A stretch of DNA of 13,499 nucleotides from positions 1 through 13,499 of the forward strand of contig JAAUQA010000033.1 in the NCBI GenBank assembly GCA_012032855.1, written 5' to 3'. Within the stretch, counting starts at the first letter, position 1; every line of letters begins with the position of its first letter. A program made the translations under genes and the position numbers. The stretch comes from Candidatus Competibacteraceae bacterium (GTDB lineage: Bacteria; Pseudomonadota; Gammaproteobacteria; Competibacterales; Competibacteraceae). A model generated the notes under the pieces. That model was not told the DNA's origin. It was given only the letters and a program-made list of their open reading frames with translations, and made no database searches. Below are positions 1 through 7,265 of the stretch, in pieces.

Positions 1-575
1 ACGGTTTCGTTCCGCATAAACAAGCCCTGCGCCGCGACGGCGCCAGTCCCGGTGACTTGGTTTTTGTGACCGGGACACCCGGCGATGCAGGATTAGCATT
101 GGCGATTTTACAAGGCCGAGTACCGTCACTCAGCAATACGGAACAGACAGCCTATCTGCAAACGCGGCTGGACAAGCCCACACCCCGCATTCGCCAAGGC
201 TTGGAGCTGCGTGGGCTTGGGCTGGCCAGTGCGGCAATCGATATTTCCGACGGCTTAGCCCAAGATTTAGGCCATATTTTGGAACGCAGTGGTGTGGGGG
301 CTAGTCTGCAAGTGGATCGGCTACCACGCTCATCGGCATCGGCCACTTATGCAGAGACGGCTGTTAGCATGGCCTTGGCGGGGGGTGATGATTATGAACT
401 ATGCTTTACGACACCGCCTGCACGGGCAGATTGCATTCTTGCCTTGGCAGCGACCTGGGATTGCGCCTGTACCGAGATCGGGGTGATTGAGACTCAACCC
501 GGTTTGCGCTGTCTGCGCACCGATGGGACGATTTATCAACCCGCTCGGTTAGGCTACGATCACTTTGCCAAATAA
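1..575 (+). CDS. thiL: Thiamine-monophosphate kinase, C-terminal part (5' end outside window)
   Basis: ThiL phosphorylates thiamine monophosphate with ATP to give the cofactor thiamine diphosphate, the last step of thiamine synthesis, in the cytosol. The frame is open from the window edge (first full codon at base 3) to TAA at 573-575, giving about 190 residues of a family usually near 320. The N-terminal metal- and ATP-binding half is missing only because the window starts here; an apparent TTG start at 57 is internal. Family motifs seen are RRDGASPGD, followed by VTGTPGDAGLALAIL, then IDISDGLAQDLGHI (the conserved D-I-S-D-G-L block) and GGDDYELCF near the end. No frameshift is visible in this part. 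The pgpA gene that often follows thiL in proteobacteria is absent; a metY-like gene comes 63 bases later. Identification is firm from the motif order. Confidence 0.93.
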   Translation, partial: GFVPHKQALRRDGASPGDLVFVTGTPGDAGLALAILQGRVPSLSNTEQTAYLQTRLDKPTPRIRQGLELRGLGLASAAIDISDGLAQDLGHILERSGVGASLQVDRLPRSSASATYAETAVSMALAGGDDYELCFTTPPARADCILALAATWDCACTEIGVIETQPGLRCLRTDGTIYQPARLGYDHFAK

Positions 576-638
576 ATCTACCGATAACGAACCGCTGACG
601 ATAGCGACCGGCGGACCAACCACAGTGGGATTAACGCG

Positions 639-1912
639 ATGAAACTTGAAACCCTAGCGATTCACGGCGGCTACAAACCCGATCCGACCACCAAAGCGGT
701 AGCGGTACCGATATACCAAACCACGTCTTATGCCTTCGACGATACCCAGCACGGTGCGGATTTGTTCGACCTGAAAGTGGTCGGCAATATTTATACCCGA
801 ATCATGAATCCCACCTCCGATGTCCTGGAACAGCGGGTCGCCGCAATGGAAGGCGGCGTCGGTGGTTTGGCGCTGGCCTCAGGCCAGGCGGCGGTCACCT
901 ATTCGATCATGACGATTGCCGATGCCGGCGATAACATCGTCACCACCAGCACTTTGTACGGCGGTACGTATAATTTATTCGCCCATACCTTGCCCCGTTT
1001 CGGCATCGACGTGCGGTTCGCCGATTATCGGGATATGCATGCGCTGGCCGCGCTTATTGACGGCAAAACCAAAGCGGTATTCTGCGAGTCGATCGGCAAT
1101 CCCGCCGCCAATGTGGTAGACATCGGCGCGTTGGCGAATGTTGCCCACACCCACGGCGTTCCGCTGATCGTGGACAATACCGTCCCCACGCCCTATCTGT
1201 GCCGACCGGTCGAACATGGAGCCGACATCGTGGTGCATTCTTTGACCAAATACATGGGCGGTCACGGCACCACTATCGGCGGTGTGTTGGTGGATACCGG
1301 CCGCTTCCCCTGGGCGGAGCACAAAGAACGGTTTCGCCAACTGAATGAACCCGATCCCTCTTATCATGGTGTGGTGTTCACTGAAGCGATGGGGCCGGCA
1401 GCTTATATCGCCCGTGCGCGGGTAGTACCTTTGCGCAACATGGGGGCCGCGATTTCGCCTTTCAATAGTTTTTTGATCATGCAAGGCATTGAAACCCTGC
1501 CGGTGCGCATGGACCGTCATTGCGACAATGCGCTGGCGGTGGCCGAATATTTGCGCGGCCATGCTCAAGTGGAATGGGTTAAATATCCCGGTCTTGCCGA
1601 TAATCCGGAAAAACCCCTGCTCGACAAATACATGAGCGGCAAAGGCTCGGGCATACTCAGTTTCGGCATTAAGGGCGGTCGTGAGAAAGGCGCACAATTC
1701 ATGACGCGCTGCAACTGGTCACCCGACTGGTCAATATCGGTGACGCTAAATCCTTGGCCTGCCATCCGGCAACGACGACCCATCGGCAGCTTTCTCCCGA
1801 GGAAATGGTGCGTGCCGGGGTGTCGGAGGATTTAGTACGCTTATCCATCGGGTTGGAGCATATCGACGATATTGTTAGCGATATCGAGCAGGCTCTGGCA
1901 GCGGCACGTTAG
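639..1912 (+). CDS. metY: O-acetylhomoserine sulfhydrylase (MetY type), frameshifted near base 1703
   Basis: A PLP enzyme of the Cys/Met-metabolism family, expected to join O-acetylhomoserine with sulfide to give homocysteine for methionine synthesis. Family blocks seen: YQTTSYAF, NIYTRIMNPTSDVLE, the AxxSGQAA stretch, IVDNTVPTPY and SLTKYMGGHG. In the last, Lys204 should carry the PLP. The ATG at 639 follows a purine-rich GTGGGA at about 624. The initial frame leaves the family after GAQFM near 1703 and stops at 1835. In the next frame the expected tail continues (DALQLVTRLVNIGDAKSL, then HPATTTHRQLSPEEM and a C-terminal helix) to TAG at 1910-1912. One base is missing, probably ATCGAC read as ATGAC. 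Repaired length is 424 residues, normal for MetY. I prefer OAH sulfhydrylase over cystathionine gamma-synthase because of the length and the DLFDLKVVGNIYTRI motif, but substrate choice (acetyl or succinyl) is inferred. Confidence 0.88.
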
Positions 1913-1916
1913 CTGA

Positions 1917-1937
1917 CTTCCCCCCTGGATGGGGAAG
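1917..1937. repeat. Short inverted repeat (7-bp stem, 7-nt loop) in the metY-nuclease gap
   Basis: CTTCCCC at 1917-1923 is complementary to GGGGAAG at 1931-1937, with the loop at 1924-1930. A second G-rich copy (GGGATGGGGAG) follows directly at 1940-1950. There is no T-tract, so it is not a standard terminator. The C-rich and G-rich halves resemble the short intergenic palindromes scattered in many proteobacterial genomes, but only one copy is visible here. The G-rich tail may double as the ribosome site of the next gene if GTG 1962 is its start. Confidence 0.4.
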
Positions 1938-1961
1938 CTGGGATGGGGAGATACTGATAGC

Positions 1962-2545
1962 GTGAAACGCGATATTCTAAAATGGGTGCAATCCTTTCTG
2001 CGCAAAGAATTGCGTAATACGCGCCGTCGTAAACGTAGCAGTCCGATTATCATCGCTGTCTTAGTGATCGCCGTATTTGCTGTCAGCCGTTTGTTGGAGG
2101 AGCCAAAGGCACCGTTACCGACCAAGGGAGCGGAATTGGTTTGCGACGTGAGCAAAGTTTCCGACGGCGACACGGTGACTGCACTTTGCCCGGAAGGCCG
2201 TTTATCGATTCGTGTGTACGGCATTGATGCGCCGGAAATGGGCCAAAACCCCTGGGGTGATGAATCGCGCAGACACTTGCAAGAGTTACTACCGAGTGGT
2301 CAGGTGCGCTTGGCCGTTCAGGATATCGATCGCTACAATCGGGTTGTCGCGCAACTTTTGCGGGCGATGAGGACGTGGGATTGGAGATGGTTCGTCGAGG
2401 TCATGCGGTGGTTTACGAGCAATACAACCGATTCCCCATTTACAAGCAGGCTCAAACCGAAGCCAAACGTGAACAACGCGGGGTTTGGTCCGCGCCGGGT
2501 GCTCAGCAGACGCCCTGGGAATGGCGCAAACTCAATCCGCGTTGA
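1962..2545 (+). CDS. Membrane-anchored thermonuclease-family (SNase-like) protein, frameshifted near 2356-2359
   Basis: The protein has a basic N-terminus rich in Arg and Lys, a membrane helix at about residues 28-44 (PIIIAVLVIAVFAVS), then a Staphylococcal-nuclease-like domain, so the nuclease domain should face the periplasm. SNase hallmarks are SDGDT (residues 67-71, Ca2+-site Asp), IRVYGIDAPE (residues 83-92, with the Arg and Glu of the active site) and DIDRYNR (residues 121-127, second catalytic Arg). The frame breaks after VVAQL. One T is missing from the run at 2356-2359, and restoring it gives AQLFAGDEDVGLEMV, then GHAVVYEQYN, the ending VWSAPGAQQTPWEWRKLNPR, and TGA at 2543-2545. Repaired length is 194 residues. 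I chose GTG 1962 because GGGGAG lies upstream at 1945-1950; an in-frame ATG at 1929 sits inside the inverted repeat and is the alternative. The stop is 3 bases before mlaE, so the two are probably co-transcribed. The substrate is unknown. Confidence 0.8.
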
Positions 2546-2548
2546 TTT

Positions 2549-3682
2549 ATGGCTGATGTGACCGATGCCCCAATCCCTGCCGATATTGGTGCCGAGCAAG
2601 GGCAGTTATTCTGCGTCGGGGGCTGGACCTTGCTTGGGATCGTCGGCTTATCGAAACGCCTCAATGGGCGCCGCTGGCCCACCGGTTCGATACGGTTGAG
2701 CGGCGCCCGGATCGGCGCCTTGGACACCGCCGGTGCGTTGTTGCTGCTTGATCTGGTTACCGAGTGGCGTCAAGCCGGATGCAGCGTTGAATGGCATGAC
2801 TGGCGTCCCGAATACAGCGCCTTGCTGACCCTCGTCGAGGAGCGTCGGCAGGCCGCCGCTGCGGCCAGCGCACCCAGCCCGGCACAGCTCAATCCGTTAG
2901 CCCGCATCGGCCATAAAGCCTGGGAGAAAGTGGAGCACACGCTGAGTTTCCTGGCGTTTTTGGGAGAAACCACCGTCACCTTAGTCCGTGCGCTGCTGTG
3001 GCCCGGACATATCCGTTGGCAAGCGTTGTTCGCGAACATTCAGCGCGCCGGGCTGGACGCGATACCTATCGTCGGGTTGCTGACCTTTCTGATTGGCGTG
3101 GTGATCGCCTACCAAGGGGGTAATCTGCTCAGCACCTACGGCGCCAATATTTTCATTGTGGAATTGGTTGCCATTTCCATGGTGCGTGAGCTGGCGCCGC
3201 TGTTGACCGCCATCATCGTCGCCGGTCGGACCGGCTCGGCCTACACGGCTCAAATCGGCACCATGAATGTGACCGAAGAGATTGATGCCCTGCGCACTAT
3301 CGGTATCCACCCCTTCGATGTGTTGGTGTTACCTAAGTTATTCGGGTTGCTTATCGTGTTGCCACTACTGACCCTGTTCGGCAGCGCAATGAGTATTTTT
3401 GGCGGCATGATGGTAGCCTATTTTCAGCTGGATGTCGGTTTTAGGGAGTTCATTAACCGCATTCCACAGGTGGTGTCCTTAACTTCGTTCATCTACGGCA
3501 TTGGCAAAACGCCGGTATTCGCCGCTATTATCGCTTTAGTGGGCTGTTATCAGGGTTTTCAGGTTAGCGGCGGAGCCGACAGTGTGGGTCGTCAAACCAC
3601 CCAAAGCGTGGTCCAAGCGATTTTTCTTGTGATTATCGCCAATGCCTTTTTCGCAGTCATGATGGGCGGCGCGGGTTTATGA
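2549..3682 (+). CDS. mlaE: MCE/Mla lipid ABC transporter permease with N-terminal STAS domain (MlaB-MlaE type)
   Basis: Inner-membrane permease of an MCE system that moves phospholipid between the inner membrane and the periplasm. The protein is 377 residues, about 110 longer than a plain MlaE (near 260). Residues 1-100 look like a STAS domain: beta-rich start, then RIGALDTAGALLLLDL at 54-69 with the D-T/S-x-G element (D59, T60, G62). In E. coli this role is a separate protein, MlaB, bound to the ATPase. After an Ala/Pro-rich linker (about 101-115), residues 130-377 form the MlaE permease with the amphipathic entry helix, VVIAYQGGNLL, the family block ELAPLLTAIIVAGRTGSAYT and EEIDALRTIGIHPFDVLVLP. 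The ATG is 3 bases after the nuclease stop with no obvious ribosome site, which suggests coupled translation. It overlaps mlaF by ATGA. Intact, with no indel seen. Confidence 0.92.
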   Translation: MADVTDAPIPADIGAEQGQLFCVGGWTLLGIVGLSKRLNGRRWPTGSIRLSGARIGALDTAGALLLLDLVTEWRQAGCSVEWHDWRPEYSALLTLVEERRQAAAAASAPSPAQLNPLARIGHKAWEKVEHTLSFLAFLGETTVTLVRALLWPGHIRWQALFANIQRAGLDAIPIVGLLTFLIGVVIAYQGGNLLSTYGANIFIVELVAISMVRELAPLLTAIIVAGRTGSAYTAQIGTMNVTEEIDALRTIGIHPFDVLVLPKLFGLLIVLPLLTLFGSAMSIFGGMMVAYFQLDVGFREFINRIPQVVSLTSFIYGIGKTPVFAAIIALVGCYQGFQVSGGADSVGRQTTQSVVQAIFLVIIANAFFAVMMGGAGL

Positions 3683-4453
3683 GCTCACCCGAAGCCGTGA
3701 TTGAGATCAACGATCTCAAGACCCAGTTCGGCTCCTTGGTGGTGCATGAAAACCTCAATCTGAGCATTGAGCGCGGGCAGGTCGTGGCCTTGGTGGGTGG
3801 TAGCGGTTGCGGTAAAACCACGCTATTGCGCGAGATCATTATGCTAACCAAACCGGCCGCCGGTTCGATCCGGGTATTCGGCCAGGAGGTGGTCGGCGCA
3901 AGCCCTACCCGCAGCCAATCACTAAACCGCCGGTTCGGAGTGCTGTTTCAAAAAGGTGCGCTGTTTACTTCATTGACTATTCGGGGGAACGTGGCGGTGC
4001 CATTGCTGGAACACACCCACCTGGATCGTAGCACGATTGATGCGATTGCTGACTTAAAAATCGCTTTGGCCGGATTGCCGGCGCACGCGGCCGATAATTA
4101 TCCGGCGCAGCTCAGCGGCGGCATGATCAAGCGCGCGGCACTAGCCCGTGCGTTGGCGTTAGACCCGGATTTGCTGTTTTTGGATGAGCCTTCAGCCGGC
4201 TTGGATCCGGTCAGCGCCAATGCGCTGGATGAGTTGATTTTGCAGCTCAAGGATTCGTTGGGCTTGACCGTTGTCATGGTCACCCATGACCTGGATTCGC
4301 TGTGGCGAGTTACCGATCGGGTCGCCTTTTTTAGGTGAGCGTCGAGTCATAGGTTACGGCAGCATGGCGGAATTGGCCCAGTCCGAACACCCGTTGATTC
4401 AAGAATACCTGGGTGGCCCACGTGGCCGGGCGTCGCGAGAGGCACGGGGATAA
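3679..4453 (+). CDS. mlaF: MCE/Mla lipid ABC transporter ATP-binding protein, frameshifted near 4327-4332
   Basis: Cytosolic ATPase that powers the MlaE permease. Seen: Walker A GGSGCGKTT (residues 40-48), Q-loop Gln91 in VLFQKGALF (the F-Q-x-G-A-L-F form typical of MlaF), signature LSGGM (145-149), Walker B LLFLDE (165-170) followed by PSAGLD, and switch His203 in VTHD. The start ATG overlaps the mlaE stop (3679-3682). The frame stops early at 4338 after VAFF. Removing one T from the six-T run at 4327-4332 gives VAFLGERRVIGYGS, then MAELAQSEHPLIQEYLGGPR, ending at TAA 4451-4453. Repaired length is 257 residues, usual for the family. Without repair the protein would lose about 40 C-terminal residues, the stretch that contacts partner subunits in Mla ATPases. 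The next gene starts 2 bases after the stop. Confidence 0.9.
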
Positions 4454-4455
4454 CG

Positions 4456-5427
4456 ATGGAATCCAATGTGAATTACACGCTGGCGGGTCTGTTCGTGATC
4501 GTGTTAGGCGCTGCCACAGTCGCCGTGGTCGCTTGGCTGAGTGCGGCAACCGATCAGCGCATCTACGATTATTATCGGGTTTACAGCATCGAATCGGTAG
4601 CGGGCTTGAACGTCAATGCCGCTGTCAGATACAAAGGCGTGGATGTCGGTCAAGTCACGTCCGTCGGACTGGACAAAGAGTTTCCCGACTGGGTGGAATT
4701 GATTCTGCGTATTGAACGCGGTACGCCTATCCGGGCTGAGACCACGGCCAAGCTGGTAGTGCAGGGGATTACCGGGTTGGTTTACGTGGAATTGAGTGGC
4801 GGCACCGATTCACCACCACTGCGCCCCACGGCCGAACAACCGATGCCGGTGCTCAAGAGCAGCCCTTCCCTGGTCGCTCAGGTTACCAGCGCGTTTCAGG
4901 ATTTGACTGTTAAAGTGGATCGTTTGTTAAGCGACGACAATCTAACTGCTTTCAGGCAAACACTCGCCAATTTAGCAATTCTAAGCAGCACTCTGGCCGG
5001 TCGCGCCCAGTCGCTCGACCAAGCGGCAGTCAATCTGGAAAATTTCACGGGCACGTTGGTGGTGAGTGCGGATAAACTCAACCGGGCGGTCGACGATGCC
5101 GCCGGTGCCTTAGCTAACACTGCACAGGCCAGTGTCGAACTGAAACCGCTGTTGCGACAAGTCAATACGACCTTTGTCGATGCCAGCACTATGGTGGACA
5201 GTGTGACGCAAACCAGCGAAGCGTTGCGGCTGGCTTTTGTCAGTAGCTTGCAAGACTTTCAAAAGCTGACGCGCAGTGCGTCACCGGAACTGTCGGTTTT
5301 ACTGTACGATCTGGATCGGTTAGCAACCGCGTTGGAGCGTTTTGTACAAGCGCTGGAACGCAATCCCCGTATGTTGTTGTTTGGTAAGCCAACCAACGCA
5401 CCGGGACCAGGAGAAAGTAATAGGTGA
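4456..5427 (+). CDS. mlaD: MCE-domain lipid-binding protein (MlaD family)
   Basis: Periplasmic, inner-membrane-anchored MCE protein that docks on the MlaE permease and channels lipid. The N-terminus NYTLAGLFVIVLGAATVAVV is a single membrane helix (about residues 6-28). An MCE domain follows (about 39-117), with AGLNVNAAVRYKGVDVGQV being the classic MCE signature and ITGLVYVELSGG its end. Residues 130-300 are a long helical region (LSSTLAGRAQSLDQAAVNLE and similar), as in longer MlaD relatives, where it forms a needle or barrel. At 323 residues it is much longer than E. coli MlaD (183). Intact. It lies 2 bases after mlaF and 4 bases before the lipoprotein gene, so it belongs to the same operon. 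The exact partner at the outer membrane cannot be told from the sequence. Confidence 0.92.
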   Translation: MESNVNYTLAGLFVIVLGAATVAVVAWLSAATDQRIYDYYRVYSIESVAGLNVNAAVRYKGVDVGQVTSVGLDKEFPDWVELILRIERGTPIRAETTAKLVVQGITGLVYVELSGGTDSPPLRPTAEQPMPVLKSSPSLVAQVTSAFQDLTVKVDRLLSDDNLTAFRQTLANLAILSSTLAGRAQSLDQAAVNLENFTGTLVVSADKLNRAVDDAAGALANTAQASVELKPLLRQVNTTFVDASTMVDSVTQTSEALRLAFVSSLQDFQKLTRSASPELSVLLYDLDRLATALERFVQALERNPRMLLFGKPTNAPGPGESNR

Positions 5428-5431
5428 ATTG

Positions 5432-6075
5432 ATGAGCGCTCGGCGTCACAAAAATTGTGTATTGATCATTGCTGTAATAGCCCTTATGAGTTGGGTGTTG
5501 TCCGGCTGTAGTGCCAATCTGCTGGGCAGTGAGTCTGCTCAACGCACTTATTTGTTGGATGCTCAAGTTGCCCTGGGACCGGCAGAGTTCTCCAGTCGGA
5601 AGACGCTGTTGGTAGCCGACCGCGCGCAGAAGCCGGCTTCGACACATCCCGCATCGCTTACAGCCAAGCACCGGCGGCGTTGAGCTATTACACCCAAAGC
5701 AGTTGGGTCGATACGCCAGCGCGGATGTTGCTTCCCTTGATCGTGCAGGCATTGGAAAACAGTCAAGCGTTCAAGGCCGTGCTGACACCACCCGCATCGG
5801 TTCCGGTAGATTTGCGACTGGATATTAACCTGATTCGCTTACAGCAAGAGTTTTTGCTTAAACCCAGCCGAGTTCGGATCACCTTGCGTGCCAAGCTGAT
5901 CGACATGGCAACCAGCCATATTCTGGCCACACAATTGTTCGAGGCGATTGAACTCGCGCCCAGTGAGGATGCTGATGGCGGAGTTCAGGCAGCCACTCGG
6001 GCTACGGAACGTTTATTGCGAGAAATCAGAGCATTCGTGCTGAAATATACGCCCCAAGCCACCGTTCGAGGTTGA
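5432..6075 (+). CDS. ABC-type transport auxiliary lipoprotein (PqiC/YmbA-like family), frameshifted near 5620
   Basis: Predicted lipoprotein partner of the MCE transporter. MSARRHKNC opens a signal peptide with a hydrophobic stretch, ending in the lipobox LSGC with Cys26 as the lipid-anchored residue. The ribosome site AGGTGA (5422-5427) overlaps the mlaD stop and is 5 bases before the ATG. The first frame ends at 5683. The family continues one frame over as RAEAGFDTSRIAYSQAPAAL, then SYYTQSSWVDTPARMLLPLI, to TGA at 6073-6075. The S-x-W-x-D-x-P-A-x-M-L block is characteristic of this auxiliary family. The missing base is probably a C at 5619-5621 (GACCCGCGC read as GACCGCGC). Repaired length is 214 residues, usual for the family. 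It takes the place that a soluble MlaC-like carrier has in the E. coli mla operon; no MlaC-like gene is present in the window. Confidence 0.82.
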
Positions 6076-6279
6076 GTGATCCCCCTGCCGATAAACAAGA
6101 CCATTTCCCGCATGTTTACCGTTGACAATTGCCTGCCGTGCTTCCAAGATTAATTGCGCGCCCAGCAATTTAAAAAATGCCTGTCATACTAACAGTGATT
6201 CTATAGTGACACAGGGCTGGTCAAATTCAAAAAATTAACATTTTTTTACATTTTTTCTATTGACCCCTATGGGGGATTT
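6076..6279 (+). promoter_or_regulatory. AT-rich leader between the mla block and the response-regulator module
   Basis: This 204-base gap probably holds the promoter of the downstream module. TTGACA at 6122-6127 is a perfect -35 box, but its best -10 partner at 17 bases (CAAGAT, 6145-6150) is weak. TATAGT at 6202-6207 is a better -10 box without a good -35. AATTGC (6152-6157) and GCAATT (6165-6170) form a short inverted repeat. GTCATACTA (6183-6191) and TAGTGAC (6204-6210) form an imperfect inverted repeat that could be an operator. Bases 6225-6260 are very rich in A and T, with two ACATTTTTT copies. I see no clear terminator for the upstream operon. These assignments are by eye only. Confidence 0.3.
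6264..6274 (+). promoter_or_regulatory. Small hairpin overlapping the ribosome-binding region of the response regulator
   Basis: CCCC (6264-6267) pairs with GGGG (6271-6274) across a 3-base loop. The G run is the only Shine-Dalgarno-like purine tract upstream of ATG 6280 (spacing about 4), so the hairpin would mask it. This could limit translation, but the stem is only four pairs and the effect is inferred. Confidence 0.3.
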
Positions 6280-6849
6280 ATGTCAATCAAAAATACGTTA
6301 ATCGTCGATGATTCGAAATCCGCTCGCCTCGTACTTACCCGAATGTTGAAAAGCATGGACTTGAGCGTGGATGCTGTAGCCTCAGGAGAGGAAGCACTGG
6401 ATTATTTAGCCACCCATCGCCCCGATGCTATTTTCATGGACCATACCATGCCTGGTATGACTGGATTACAAACAGTCAAGGCTGTCAGAGAAAATCCGGA
6501 GCTGACCAACATCCCGATTGCCATGTACACCTCCAAGGAAGGCGAGGCATATATAGAACAAGTGCAAAGTTATGGTGTTGCCGGTATTTTGCTGAAACCG
6601 GCCACCACGAATGCACTGAAAGAAATTATGGATAAATTGAATGCGACCGCTGTCGCTATGGATGTGAAAACGGCGGCCACAGAACAAGACCAAACATCTA
6701 ATCAGACCGCTATTGCGTTGCCGGTTATAGAAGAGTTGGTCAGAGGCACTACCGAATCTATTATCGACGATATTCTACGCACTCAAATCATCCCGCTGCT
6801 TGACGAAAAGCTTTTGCAATCAAAAGAAGACATTTTAGAAAAATACTGA
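6280..6849 (+). CDS. CheY-like response regulator with unrecognised C-terminal extension
   Basis: Residues 1-122 are a complete receiver domain: acidic pair D10-D11 in LIVDDSKSARLVL, phospho-acceptor Asp54 in IFMDHTMPGMTG, Thr84 or Ser85 in MYTSKE, and Lys106 in LLKPAT. All residues needed for Mg2+ binding and phosphorylation are present, so it should be active. No DNA-binding, GGDEF or other known output domain follows. A linker rich in Thr, Ala and Gln (about 123-145) leads to a roughly 45-residue predicted helical segment (about 146-189) containing TTESIIDDILRTQIIPLLDE, which I do not recognise. ATG 6280 follows a G-rich tract. The gene is intact, more AT-rich than its neighbours, and 17 bases ahead of the next gene. 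No histidine kinase is encoded in the window, so the partner is elsewhere. The output is probably by protein-protein contact, possibly with the two following membrane proteins. Confidence 0.88.
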   Translation: MSIKNTLIVDDSKSARLVLTRMLKSMDLSVDAVASGEEALDYLATHRPDAIFMDHTMPGMTGLQTVKAVRENPELTNIPIAMYTSKEGEAYIEQVQSYGVAGILLKPATTNALKEIMDKLNATAVAMDVKTAATEQDQTSNQTAIALPVIEELVRGTTESIIDDILRTQIIPLLDEKLLQSKEDILEKY

Positions 6850-6866
6850 AAAGAAAAATTTCGGAT

Positions 6867-7265
6867 GTGGCTAGCAAAATCTACGATACCCGATTTAGTA
6901 CATTGTATCGTCACTTGGCGCAACAAGTCGGTACGCGCATCGCCGAACTCAGAACGAGATTACAGGCGTTGGAGAATCCGGAACAAGATCAACACAGTAT
7001 AATGAAAGATATCGCCACGCAAGAAGCTGACCGATCCAGACAAACATTACTGGCGCATATCGACACACTGGAAAACAGGATTACTCCTACCATTACTGAA
7101 AAGCTTATCTCATCAACAAAGCCTAATAATACTCTTGCTTATATACTGTCCAGTTTGGCGCTGATTATCAGTATTGTCGCCATTGGCCTTGTTTTTTCTA
7201 TCCGAGATAACCGAACTTTCTTTCATTTCACAAAGAGTCAGACAGCATGGGAACAGAAAATATAA
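6867..7265 (+). CDS. Hypothetical helical protein with one C-terminal membrane segment
   Basis: I do not recognise a family. The 132-residue product starts at GTG 6867 (no good in-frame ATG; weak ribosome site). Residues 1-85 are charged and predicted helical or coiled (for instance RIAELRTRLQALEN and QTLLAHIDTLENRI). Residues about 89-111 (TLAYILSSLALIISIVAIGLVF) form one strong membrane helix, followed by a short polar tail. With most of the protein before the helix and no signal peptide, it is probably anchored with the N-terminal part in the cytosol. It lies 17 bases after the response regulator and overlaps the next gene by 19 bases, which supports co-expression. The segment ITPTITEKLISS resembles IIPLLDEKLLQS in the C-terminal extension of the response regulator, a weak hint of related or interacting pieces. 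Confidence 0.7.
   Translation: MASKIYDTRFSTLYRHLAQQVGTRIAELRTRLQALENPEQDQHSIMKDIATQEADRSRQTLLAHIDTLENRITPTITEKLISSTKPNNTLAYILSSLALIISIVAIGLVFSIRDNRTFFHFTKSQTAWEQKI

Noticed and set aside
975..1697. Long minus-strand open frame (240 codons) opposite metY
   Set aside because: It lies wholly antisense to a clearly conserved gene, is His- and Arg-rich in the way antisense frames of GC-rich genes are, and shows no family motif.
639..1912. metY as a true pseudogene
   Set aside because: Only one base is missing, the C-terminal sequence is fully conserved, and similar single-base changes hit many neighbouring genes; sequence error is simpler.
3657..4283. Short minus-strand frames inside mlaF
   Set aside because: They are antisense shadows of the conserved ATPase with no ribosome site or motif.
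6152..6177. Inverted repeat followed by an A-rich run as a terminator of the mla operon
   Set aside because: On the + strand the stem is followed by A residues, not T, and the six-pair stem is AT-rich; not a convincing terminator.
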